Positions 44,908-52,589 of a DNA stretch of 64,000 bases are shown here, in pieces. Under the pieces are notes generated by a model, which did no database searches, had not been told where the DNA came from, and saw nothing but the letters and a program-made list of their open reading frames with translations. Every line of letters starts with the position of its first letter. Within the stretch, counting starts at the first letter, position 1. Source of the DNA: an uncultured bacterium. GTDB taxonomy: Bacteria; Armatimonadota; UBA5829. The stretch lies in contig CALJES010000002.1 of assembly GCA_938074205.1 (NCBI GenBank), positions 62,001-126,000 of the forward strand, given 5' to 3'. The position numbers were made by a program, and so were the translations under genes.

Positions 44908-45936
44908 TTGAGCAAGCGTAAATCGACGAAGGCGGGAGTCACGATACATGTCGTTTGGCGGCTCGCGTGTGCCGTAATTCTAGTTCTAGCACTCTTAAAT
45001 GGGGGGATATTTGCAGCAGTGAAAATAGAGAATACTAAATATTCGCACTACGGCAATGTGGTCAAACTCACAAACGGCACTGTCGACGTTTTGGTCACTA
45101 CAGATTTCGGTCCACGAATTATCTACTACGGCTTCTGCGGTGAACCCAATATACTTGGTGAACTGCCTAAGAGTGAGGCGGTCAAAACCGAATTTGGCGA
45201 ATGGCATCCTTACGGCGGTCATAGGTTATGGGCAGCGCCAGAGGCAATACCGCGAAGCTACTGGCCTGATAACGACCCTGTCGAGGTGGAAGTATTGGGC
45301 GATTTCAGTGTGAAGGTCACGCCGCCCTTAGAGAAGGGTACAGGGCTTCATAAGAAGATCACAGTGACATTAAGCCGAACTGGGACCAGCGTGACGGTTC
45401 TTCACGAGATTACCAACGCAAATGTATGGGCCGTCGAGCTATCTTGCTGGGCTTTGACGATTATGAACGGCGGGGGAGTTACAATTTTCCCGCAGGAGCC
45501 GTTCAAGCCGCACGGTGAGGTTCTGCTGCCTGCTAGGCCCCTGGCTCTTTGGAACTACACGGACATGACGGATCCGCGCTGGAAATTCGGCAGAAAGTAT
45601 GTGCTTCTTCGTACAGATGCAGCTAGAAATTTTGCACAAAAGATAGGTGCGGCGGTGAAGGCAGGTTGGGCTGCGTATTTAAGGGATGGAGCGCTGTTTG
45701 TCAAGCGCTTTCCTTATCACGAAGGCGCACCATATCCTGACTTCGGATGCAATTTCGAAACGTTCACAAAGGGTACGTTTATGGAAGTGGAGAGCCTAGG
45801 TCCTCTAGTGAAACTGGAGCCAGACAAGACAGTAGCCCATGTGGAAAAGTGGTTCCTCTTCAAGGACGTCGAGGTCGGCGACTCAGAGGAATCATTGAGT
45901 GCCGCCATAGAACCGCTCTTGCAGGGTGCAAAGTAG
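44908..45936 (+). CDS. Exported DUF4380-like protein (galactose-mutarotase-type fold)
   Basis: A 342-residue protein with a hydrophobic N-terminal segment (18-37) that is likely a signal or anchor. The core has N-V-V-K-L-T-N-G, V-L-V-T-T-D-F-G-P-R-I and Y-G-G-H-R-L-W-A-A-P-E, typical of DUF4380, which has a galactose-mutarotase-like beta-sandwich. The TTG start at 44908 has a poor ribosome site; no in-frame ATG follows before the signal. It could bind or isomerise a sugar, but no member is well studied. It precedes the DUF6785 membrane protein and may be cotranscribed with it. Confidence 0.72.
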   Translation: MSKRKSTKAGVTIHVVWRLACAVILVLALLNGGIFAAVKIENTKYSHYGNVVKLTNGTVDVLVTTDFGPRIIYYGFCGEPNILGELPKSEAVKTEFGEWHPYGGHRLWAAPEAIPRSYWPDNDPVEVEVLGDFSVKVTPPLEKGTGLHKKITVTLSRTGTSVTVLHEITNANVWAVELSCWALTIMNGGGVTIFPQEPFKPHGEVLLPARPLALWNYTDMTDPRWKFGRKYVLLRTDAARNFAQKIGAAVKAGWAAYLRDGALFVKRFPYHEGAPYPDFGCNFETFTKGTFMEVESLGPLVKLEPDKTVAHVEKWFLFKDVEVGDSEESLSAAIEPLLQGAK

Positions 45937-45942
45937 GGTGGT

Positions 45943-45961
45943 GACAGCTCCTTCAGCTGTC
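45943..45961 (+). terminator. Small stem-loop after the DUF4380 gene
   Basis: GACAGCT (45943-45949) pairs with AGCTGTC (45955-45961) across a 5-nt loop, 6 bp after the stop. There is no T-run, so it is a weak candidate. Confidence 0.3.
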
Positions 45962-46161
45962 CTCGTGGGGGATTTTGGAACTGATTTTGGATCCTTGAGG
46001 CGTGTCTGCCGCAATCAGTGCAAGCACGCCTTAGTAGTTTTGGGTCGTCGCAAGGGAGCTCCTGCCAGACGCATAACTGCAGTGTGTGCCAATCCTCGTT
46101 GACTGAACCGTGGGCACCCATTATAGTTTTCCTATCTGAGCTATTTTTTCGGGAGAGAGTG

Positions 46162-48159
46162 TTGAATCCGGAAACAACTGTAGGCGACGCGCACGCGGTT
46201 AATTCCAGAACGGAACCATTGGCGCCTATAACTGCAAGGTTTTCGCACAATAGACGCGTTACGCCTCGAGCTATCGCAGTTGGTCTTATCTTAATCCCCA
46301 TTAATAGCTACTGGATCTTCATGATGGAGATCATCCGCTACCAAGGACATCCAACCACCATTTCACTTTTCTACAGCTCCATATTCAACCTCATAGTCCT
46401 GATCCTGCTTAACAGCTTGTTAAAGCGGGTTTTTCCCAAATGGGTCTTTTCTCAGGCAGAGCTCATTACTATCTACGTGATGTTGAATATCGGAGCTGCC
46501 CTCGTAGGTCACGATTCCCTGCAGATATTGGTGTCTCTTATGCCGTATCCGGCCTACTTCGCAACGCCGGAGAATAGGTGGCGCACCCTTTTTGTCGACA
46601 AACTCCCTGATTGGCTTGTCGTAAAGGACCCGGTAGCCATAAAGAACTTCTTTCGAGGCGGCAACCTTTACGATCCTGCGAACTATGGTCCATGGTTGAT
46701 TCCTGTACTGTGGTGGTCGGCTTTCATAATTGTGCTCCTTGTTATGTTCTTGTGCATCAACGTTCTCTTGCGCAAACAGTGGACTGAAAGAGAGAGGTTA
46801 AGTTATCCGCTGGTTCAGCTGCCGCTTGATATGACGGCCGAGGGAGGCCATCTTTTCCGCGAAAAACTATTGTGGTTTGGCTTCGGCATTGCTGCGCTGA
46901 TTGACATCATCAACGGCTTGGCGGTTCTGTATCCGTCTATACCGATGATACCGATCAAGCTAGAGGATCAATCGCGCTATTTCACAACTCGCCCTTGGAA
47001 CAACATCGGCTGGTTGCCAGTGCAGTTTTATCCTTTCGGTATAGGCCTTGGCATATTGCTGCCGGTGGATCTCTTGTTTTCATGCTGGTTCTTCTTCTGG
47101 ATGTGGAAGCTTCAGCGGATTTTGACTGCGGCGTTCGGCTATGATTCGATACCGAATATGCCATTTGTCAACGAGCAGTCTTTTGGTGCGTACATGGGGA
47201 TAGCCATTTTCGCGATCGCGGTGTCGCGAAGGCATTTCATACAAATTTTCAGGTACTTTGTCGGTTTGGAAAACCGAGTCGACGACAAGGACGAGCCAAT
47301 ATCCTACAAAGCAGCTGTGTGGGGGCTGATTCTGGGTCTCGCCTTCTTGTTCTGCTTCTCGCGGAAGGCTGGCCTGTCGGGTTGGGTTGTTGTTCCGTTC
47401 TTCGTAATCTACTTCGCAATGTGCATTGCCATAACTCGGATGAGGGCTGAACTTGGTCCACCTGCGCACGATTTGCACAACGGCGGTCCCGACACTATAA
47501 TCCCTAGTCTTGTTGGTCCTCGGACTCTCGGTACCCAAAACTTGGGCGTGCTGTCTCTATATTTCTGGTTCAATCGTGCTTATCGATCACACCCAATGCC
47601 TTTTCAACTTGAAGGTTTCAAAATGGGTGAGCGTGTCCGAATGGACTATCGAGGGCTGTTTTGGGCCATGCTTATCGCAGGGATCTTTGGCACCTATGTG
47701 GCGTTTTGGGTTATACTGCACCTCAACTATCAGTACGGCGGAGCCTCGTCTAATATCGGTCCTCCTAACGTCACTATGATATTCGGCACGGAACCCTGGA
47801 GGCGAATGGATTCTTGGTTGAAGGTTCCTTTTGAGCAGCGAACCGAACGCGCACTAGCCATATCTGTTGGCTTTGCGGCGACTATCGTGCTTAATTCGCT
47901 CAGGATGAGGATCGGTTGGTTTCCGTTTCACCCAGTTGGTTACGCTGTATCCAGCAGTTGGTCGATGCACCGATTGTGGCTGCCTATGTTCATCGCTTGG
48001 ATCATAAAGCTCGTCATACTGCGCTATGGAGGCCTCAAGCTATACCGCCAAGCGCTACCTTTCTTCCTCGGCATCATTCTGGGTGAGTGTGTGGTAGGCA
48101 GTTTTTGGACAATCTGGGGCATATGCTTCCACATCCCGTCCTACGCCTTTTGGCCGTAA
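46162..48159 (+). CDS. DUF6785 family integral membrane protein
   Basis: A 665-residue protein with about 14 hydrophobic segments. The start M-N-P-E-T-T-V-G-D and the motif P-P-A-H-D-L-H-N-G-G-P-D near residue 435 identify the DUF6785 (with DUF6784) membrane family found in Armatimonadota, Planctomycetes and others. These proteins resemble oligopeptide-transporter-type carriers, but no substrate is known. The TTG at 46162 is preferred (GGGAG 6 nt upstream); an open frame from 46018 adds about 48 residues without homology. It lies 225 bp after the DUF4380 gene. Confidence 0.75.
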   Translation: MNPETTVGDAHAVNSRTEPLAPITARFSHNRRVTPRAIAVGLILIPINSYWIFMMEIIRYQGHPTTISLFYSSIFNLIVLILLNSLLKRVFPKWVFSQAELITIYVMLNIGAALVGHDSLQILVSLMPYPAYFATPENRWRTLFVDKLPDWLVVKDPVAIKNFFRGGNLYDPANYGPWLIPVLWWSAFIIVLLVMFLCINVLLRKQWTERERLSYPLVQLPLDMTAEGGHLFREKLLWFGFGIAALIDIINGLAVLYPSIPMIPIKLEDQSRYFTTRPWNNIGWLPVQFYPFGIGLGILLPVDLLFSCWFFFWMWKLQRILTAAFGYDSIPNMPFVNEQSFGAYMGIAIFAIAVSRRHFIQIFRYFVGLENRVDDKDEPISYKAAVWGLILGLAFLFCFSRKAGLSGWVVVPFFVIYFAMCIAITRMRAELGPPAHDLHNGGPDTIIPSLVGPRTLGTQNLGVLSLYFWFNRAYRSHPMPFQLEGFKMGERVRMDYRGLFWAMLIAGIFGTYVAFWVILHLNYQYGGASSNIGPPNVTMIFGTEPWRRMDSWLKVPFEQRTERALAISVGFAATIVLNSLRMRIGWFPFHPVGYAVSSSWSMHRLWLPMFIAWIIKLVILRYGGLKLYRQALPFFLGIILGECVVGSFWTIWGICFHIPSYAFWP

Positions 48160-48547
48160 AGTGAGAGGTTCAATATGCTTGTGCCGTTTTATTGACGTTG
48201 TTGAAGTCCAGAACGAGTTTCTCCCCAGAATATTGCACATTTGCTATATCGCTGTTACACTAATAACGGCTCTTATAGAAAAGCCCTCCTTAAGTGATGC
48301 AAAACCCTCTATCCAAAATGATCTGATTAGGCATAACACAAAGTTAGGTACGGTCGCTGCTGTGATGAGGAGAGATTTTGTAATGAAAACAATTTCTACA
48401 GCATGAAATATTTCGAAGTGCAAATCAGCAGAGACGTTGTACAGCCCAACCGCATAGCACCCAGCTGCCGCAGATGGAAATGCGCAAGTACCCAAAACCG
48501 TTTTGTATGTGGCATAATACGCCGTCGACGAGTATGTAACTCAGCCC
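48160..48547. other. Intergenic region, no clear gene
   Basis: About 390 bp after the DUF6785 gene. A minus-strand frame at 48244-48495 gives 83 residues with a hydrophobic stretch but no ribosome site or family match. I see no tRNA, repeat or terminator. Confidence 0.4.
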
Positions 48548-48576
48548 TTGACGGGTCCTACCTCCTGGCGTAGAAT
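48548..48576 (+). promoter_or_regulatory. Sigma-70 promoter of the STAS gene
   Basis: TTGACG (48548-48553) and TAGAAT (48571-48576) are 17 nt apart, a strong match. The start would be near 48583, 65 nt before the GTG at 48648. Confidence 0.6.
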
Positions 48577-48647
48577 ACAAACGCTGACTAGCAGCAGTTC
48601 TGAATGCACATTCTCATAGATCCAAAGCGGAAAGCGCGGAAGCCGCC

Positions 48648-48950
48648 GTGGTTGGAAAACGTGTTACTGAGGCGGACTCCAACGGCGGTATCAGACTCAC
48701 GGTCTCGCGGCAGGACAAAGCGCTGGTAATCGTGCTACGCGGCAACCTTGAGCTAGCTGCCGTTGAAGCCGTCACAAATTGCATTGAAGGTGCATTATGC
48801 GACTATGTGAGGGTGTGCATTTTGGACTGCAGGGAAGTGACAATTACTGACAGTAGGGTCCTAAGAATTCTGCTGGGTATACAAGATCGTTTTCGTCAGT
48901 GCGACAGAGAACTACGATTAATAGGACTTAATGGAGCGTATAAACAATAA
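48648..48950 (+). CDS. STAS-domain protein (anti-sigma factor antagonist-like)
   Basis: A 100-residue protein with a GTG start. Residues 15-95 resemble a STAS domain as in SpoIIAA and related anti-sigma antagonists: V-I-V-L-R-G-N-L-E near 27, L-D-C-R-E-V near 58, and T-D-S-R-V-L-R-I-L-L near 65, where the Ser of DS is the usual phosphorylation site. No kinase or sigma gene is adjacent. The next gene, a methyltransferase, starts 142 bp later. The role in a partner-switch is inferred only from the fold. Confidence 0.65.
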   Translation: MVGKRVTEADSNGGIRLTVSRQDKALVIVLRGNLELAAVEAVTNCIEGALCDYVRVCILDCREVTITDSRVLRILLGIQDRFRQCDRELRLIGLNGAYKQ

Positions 48951-49092
48951 CCGCACAGCGAATCTATTTTGCCGCTTAATGTCCCTCATTAAAACAGCAA
49001 CTAGTCGATTCGAAGAGCGTGATCTCCAGTCTTTTGCGGAAACCCGGGGCAATGCAGCGTCGTCTAGATAAACATACTCAGGACCTGAGCAA

Positions 49093-49851
49093 ATGACCCA
49101 CGACACCACAGCTTATCACGAACTGGTCGGCGAGCTTGCAGCTCACGCTGCCGAATTAGGGGGCGATCTTCAGCGCTACATAGTCGTTCCTGCTCTGCTG
49201 TCTATGCTAGGAAACTTAACTGGCAAGCACGTTCTAGACTTGTACTGCGGAGCAGGATACTTATCACGTCGACTGGCTACCATGGGAGCGCGGGTCACCG
49301 CGGTCGACACGTCTGATCGTCTGATAGGTATTGCCAGTGAAGTAAATAAGCGGGAAAACTGCGCTATCAACTACGTACTGGCAGAACCTACTGATCTTTC
49401 TGCTATTGAAGATAGCGTTTTTGATGATATCGTATGCAACATGGGCCTTATGTTTATGCGTGACCTGCCAGGAACCATCGCAGAGTTGGCTCGGCTTGTC
49501 AAACTGGGTGGAAGGTTTGTTTTCTCCGTACTCCATCCCTGCTTTTGTATGCCTGATGCCTGTTGGGTGTGTGATGAGCAATCGCGCCCGCTTTATAGGA
49601 TAGTCGACAACTATTTTACGGAGGGTTGGCACATATCTGAGATGCCGCCTGGCGTGCGTGGGGAAAGAGCAAAGGTTAGACACCGCACACTTGCGACTTA
49701 TGTAAACGCGCTCAGTGCTCGTGGGTTCAACGTTCGTCGCATCGCAGAACCCACGCCCTCTCACGAAATTGTGGCGATCAGCCCACATTTGGAAGTGTTT
49801 ACGCGAATACCTCCCGTTATGGTGATCGAAGCTATTTTTCCTTACATCTAG
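49093..49851 (+). CDS. SAM-dependent methyltransferase (class I)
   Basis: A 252-residue class I methyltransferase. The SAM motif V-L-D-L-Y-C-G-A-G-Y-L-S is near residue 46, with V-T-A-V-D-T-S (motif II) and the post-motif F-D-D-I-V-C-N-M-G-L. The L-H-P-C-F segment near 160 is seen in a subset of UbiE-like enzymes. The next gene, an FGGY kinase, begins 12 bp after its stop, so they are probably cotranscribed. The substrate is unknown. Confidence 0.85.
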   Translation: MTHDTTAYHELVGELAAHAAELGGDLQRYIVVPALLSMLGNLTGKHVLDLYCGAGYLSRRLATMGARVTAVDTSDRLIGIASEVNKRENCAINYVLAEPTDLSAIEDSVFDDIVCNMGLMFMRDLPGTIAELARLVKLGGRFVFSVLHPCFCMPDACWVCDEQSRPLYRIVDNYFTEGWHISEMPPGVRGERAKVRHRTLATYVNALSARGFNVRRIAEPTPSHEIVAISPHLEVFTRIPPVMVIEAIFPYI

Positions 49852-49863
49852 GTGTGCTCAGAC

Positions 49864-51327
49864 ATGCCTCTAGTAGCAGGTATAGATGTAGGCACTCAAG
49901 GTGCACGCGTTATTGTATGCACCGAAGCAGGACATCTTGTTGCGACCGCTTCTAGGGTGTTTCCTGATACAGTACTTGTGCCAGATCTGCCTGAGGGTTG
50001 GGTTGAACACCAGCCAGAAGAATGGTGGGTGGCAGTCACAGGTTGCCTGCAAGAAGTTATGTCCCAATTACCAACTCTCGGGTGGAAGCCTGAGGATATT
50101 GTTGCAATAGCGGTAGATTCTACCTCTGGAACCATTCTTGCCGTTGATGGGTCTGGCAGAGCCGTTCGTCCCGCAATCATGTACAGAGATTCCCGAACAG
50201 CAATAGAAGCGCTTGAATGCAATTCTGCCGGCGCGGAAGTAGTTCAAAAGTTGGGTTACAAGTTCGGCTCATCGTTTGGGCTACCGAAAATCCTATGGCT
50301 CAAGCATCACGAACCAGAGGCTTGGGAAAGATGTCGCTGGATTATTCACCCTGCCGATTACATAGTCGGAAAGCTGACAGGGGAGTTCGCCGTCTCAGAT
50401 TATTCGAATACTCTCAAGACTGGTTACGACCTGTTAGAACTGAGATGGCCTAGCTTTATTGAGGATGCTTTGGGAATCGACATCGAAAAGCTGCCGAAGG
50501 TTGTTCGGCCTGGAGATTTGATAGGTCGAGTTACACCTGAGTGCTCTGTTCAGACCGGTCTAAGGCAAGGTACAGCGGTTGTGGCAGGCGTTTCAGATGG
50601 CACGGCTGGCTTTTTGGCCTCAGGTGCCTCAAGGGTCGGCGACTGGAACTCGACCTTGGGCACAACACTTGTCGTTCGCGGAATATCGCCGCAGTTGATC
50701 TGCGATCCGAAAGGGCGGGTGTATTGCCATCGTCACCCAGATGGATGGTGGCTGCCTGGCGGGGCGAGTAACGTTGGCGGAGAATGTCTTACCGAGCTTT
50801 TTCCGGATGGGGATTATGCTCTAATGGACCGTCTTGTGTCTCAGTTTATGCCATCAGGGCTTTCTTGTTACCCTCTTGTCCGCTGCGGCGAACGGCTACC
50901 ATTTGTCCAAGCGGATGCTGAGGGCTTCTTCCCGGATACCGCCGGGGATCGTGCTAGACTTTATCTTTCCTGTCTCGAGGGGGTTGCCTACGTTGAACGT
51001 TGGTGCTACGAGCTTATGCAGGATCTAGGTGCGCCTGTCGGGAACCGAATCTATTCTACCGGAGGCGGTGCCCGCAGCACGGTTTGGACATCCATTAGAT
51101 CAGCGGTACTCAACAAACAAGTGTGCATACCGACAGTCCCAGAACCGGCAATGGGATCTGCCATAGTTGCTGCTTCGCAAACTCTGTATGGTAGCGTTTC
51201 TGAGGCTGTCCAGGCCATGATTAGTTACGAAACGATAGTGTATCCAGATGATAGATTGGTGGATATTTACGAGAAGGGATATCAAAAATTCAGACAGCGG
51301 TGCGCTGAGAGGGGCCTAGGTGTTTAA
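49864..51327 (+). CDS. FGGY-family carbohydrate kinase
   Basis: A 487-residue FGGY sugar kinase. The N-terminal phosphate-1 motif A-G-I-D-V-G-T-Q-G-A-R-V and D-S-T-S-G-T-I are typical. The central D-G-T-A-G-F-L-A-S-G binds the sugar and ATP, and the C-terminal S-T-G-G-G-A-R-S closes the cleft. The subfamily is uncertain (xylulokinase- or ribulokinase-like). The ATG at 49864 is preferred over a GTG at 49852. It overlaps the next gene by 8 bp. It may phosphorylate a sugar liberated by hydrolases in the window. Confidence 0.88.
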   Translation: MPLVAGIDVGTQGARVIVCTEAGHLVATASRVFPDTVLVPDLPEGWVEHQPEEWWVAVTGCLQEVMSQLPTLGWKPEDIVAIAVDSTSGTILAVDGSGRAVRPAIMYRDSRTAIEALECNSAGAEVVQKLGYKFGSSFGLPKILWLKHHEPEAWERCRWIIHPADYIVGKLTGEFAVSDYSNTLKTGYDLLELRWPSFIEDALGIDIEKLPKVVRPGDLIGRVTPECSVQTGLRQGTAVVAGVSDGTAGFLASGASRVGDWNSTLGTTLVVRGISPQLICDPKGRVYCHRHPDGWWLPGGASNVGGECLTELFPDGDYALMDRLVSQFMPSGLSCYPLVRCGERLPFVQADAEGFFPDTAGDRARLYLSCLEGVAYVERWCYELMQDLGAPVGNRIYSTGGGARSTVWTSIRSAVLNKQVCIPTVPEPAMGSAIVAASQTLYGSVSEAVQAMISYETIVYPDDRLVDIYEKGYQKFRQRCAERGLGV

Positions 51328-51547
51328 CTTTAGCAAAACACGACCGGTAAAAACTAACCGGCGCTGGATTGGTATAGGGTTAACTTTCTCCTTCTTAGTG
51401 GTGGCCGTACTGTGCGTTTTCTCGGGGCTCGGATTTTCTAGGCCAAAAAGAGCTGTCCCTGCCGACTGTGACAAACTGATCCGTTATCACGTTGTTACTG
51501 AAAGGTGCCTAACTGCTGTAACTTTGACGCTACCAGCAGATGAGTAG
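51320..51547 (+). CDS. Small single-pass membrane protein, possible anti-sigma remnant
   Basis: A 75-residue protein with a GTG start, a basic N-terminus, one membrane segment (residues 17-38) and a short outer part with Cys residues. It overlaps the FGGY kinase by 8 bp and the MucB/RseB-like gene by 8 bp. RseA-type anti-sigma factors normally precede RseB-like genes and have a cytoplasmic sigma-binding domain, absent here. It could be a shortened or diverged anti-sigma factor, but I do not recognise it. Confidence 0.55.
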   Translation: MFNFSKTRPVKTNRRWIGIGLTFSFLVVAVLCVFSGLGFSRPKRAVPADCDKLIRYHVVTERCLTAVTLTLPADE

Positions 51548-52283
51548 GAAGGAAATTATTGCAGCACTAGTTTTATTCTGCGCTGTCGCAGCAGTCGCTT
51601 GGGCGCCTGTTGACCGACGAGTCGACGCAAGAAGCATAGTCGTAGAGGCATTCGAATCAGCAAGCCGATGCTTCCAGGATACCGACCGCAGATTGCTGCA
51701 GCTGTTTCTTCGGAACTATAAATTCCAGCTTCTCGGCGATGCGACGATCGATAACATACCTGCTTGGGTTGTCGTGGCTAAACCCAAGTTCCGCAAACAA
51801 CCTTGCCGTCAGTTTTGGATAGACAAGAGTCGACGCAGAATTTTGGCCTTCAAGGACTGGACCTGTCGAAGTATGCTCAAGCATTCGGAAAAGACCTCAC
51901 AGTTACTCATAGGGATTCGTACCTCAAACACCGACATAGGTGGAACAGCTCGCGCGTGTATATCTTTGCTGCCTCAGTTTAACTCCCACACGCATTCGTG
52001 TCGGGTTGCCCGACTGCCGAAGGGGTTTGAATACGTCGGCACAAGAACTGTCGACGGTGTCTGGCACCAGGATGTATACAGCGACGGCCTCTACGTGATG
52101 AGCGTGTTCACCAGGTTTCCAGTAGCAACGCCCAGGAAAAACAGAAATAATGTAGCGGTGTATCTGGATGGGGTTGGATTCCTTATGCGCGGTAGGTGTG
52201 GCGGATTGGAGTATGTTGTCGTCGGCGATTTGCCACTGCCAGAACTGCGCCGGACTGCGGCGTCGATAAAACCGGTTTCATAA
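51540..52283 (+). CDS. Periplasmic MucB/RseB-like sigma regulatory protein
   Basis: A 247-residue exported protein; residues 5-22 form the signal peptide. The middle region L-L-G-D-A-T-I-D-N-I-P-A-W-V-V near residue 65 and the C-terminal L-P-K-G-F-E-Y-V-G-T plus Y-S-D-G-L-Y-V-M-S-V-F match the N-terminal lipid-binding domain and the small C-terminal domain of MucB/RseB. In that family it senses mislocalised lipoproteins or LPS and guards an anti-sigma factor. Two close Cys pairs are extra. No sigma factor lies nearby. It overlaps the upstream small membrane gene. Confidence 0.72.
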   Translation: MSRKEIIAALVLFCAVAAVAWAPVDRRVDARSIVVEAFESASRCFQDTDRRLLQLFLRNYKFQLLGDATIDNIPAWVVVAKPKFRKQPCRQFWIDKSRRRILAFKDWTCRSMLKHSEKTSQLLIGIRTSNTDIGGTARACISLLPQFNSHTHSCRVARLPKGFEYVGTRTVDGVWHQDVYSDGLYVMSVFTRFPVATPRKNRNNVAVYLDGVGFLMRGRCGGLEYVVVGDLPLPELRRTAASIKPVS

Positions 52284-52358
52284 GTCAATTGCACATTGCT
52301 TTTTGCGAATTGTTCTACCAGCGGTTCATAACACCAAGTCGCAGCGAGGGGATCCGAG

Positions 52359-52589
52359 TTGAGCATTCAAGACGAAGCTTTGGCGGCGATGGTAAGCAAT
52401 GCGCTTTGCCAGGACAAGCGAATCGGGGGCCAGGCAATAGCTGTTCGAGTTACGCGAGGAGAGGTGTTTCTTAAGGGCGTTGTAGATTCCGAAGAAGTCC
52501 GTGATCTTGCTGTGCTTGTTGCCATGGGAATACCGGGCGTTAGATACGTGAGTGTTGCGGAGTTGAGGGTGAAAGGAAAAACTGAATGA
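52359..52589 (+). CDS. Small BON-domain protein
   Basis: A 76-residue cytoplasmic protein, essentially one BON domain: helix at 4-17, then V-R-V-T-R-G-E-V-F-L-K-G-V-V-D and E-E-V-R-D-L-A. It starts with TTG behind GAGGGGAT. BON domains bind phospholipids or membrane surfaces, often with a signal peptide, which is absent here. It overlaps the GH94 gene by 4 bp, so coupling with it is likely. Confidence 0.75.
   Translation: MSIQDEALAAMVSNALCQDKRIGGQAIAVRVTRGEVFLKGVVDSEEVRDLAVLVAMGIPGVRYVSVAELRVKGKTE

Noticed and set aside
46018-46161. N-terminal extension of the DUF6785 gene
   Set aside because: It would add about 48 residues without homology; GGGAG and the TTG at 46162 give a better start.
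45717-46301. 194-residue minus-strand reading frame across the DUF4380-DUF6785 gap
   Set aside because: It overlaps both neighbouring genes, and its composition looks like a shadow of the DUF4380 gene.
48244-48495. 83-residue minus-strand reading frame with a hydrophobic stretch
   Set aside because: No ribosome site, no family match, and a strong plus-strand promoter lies just downstream.
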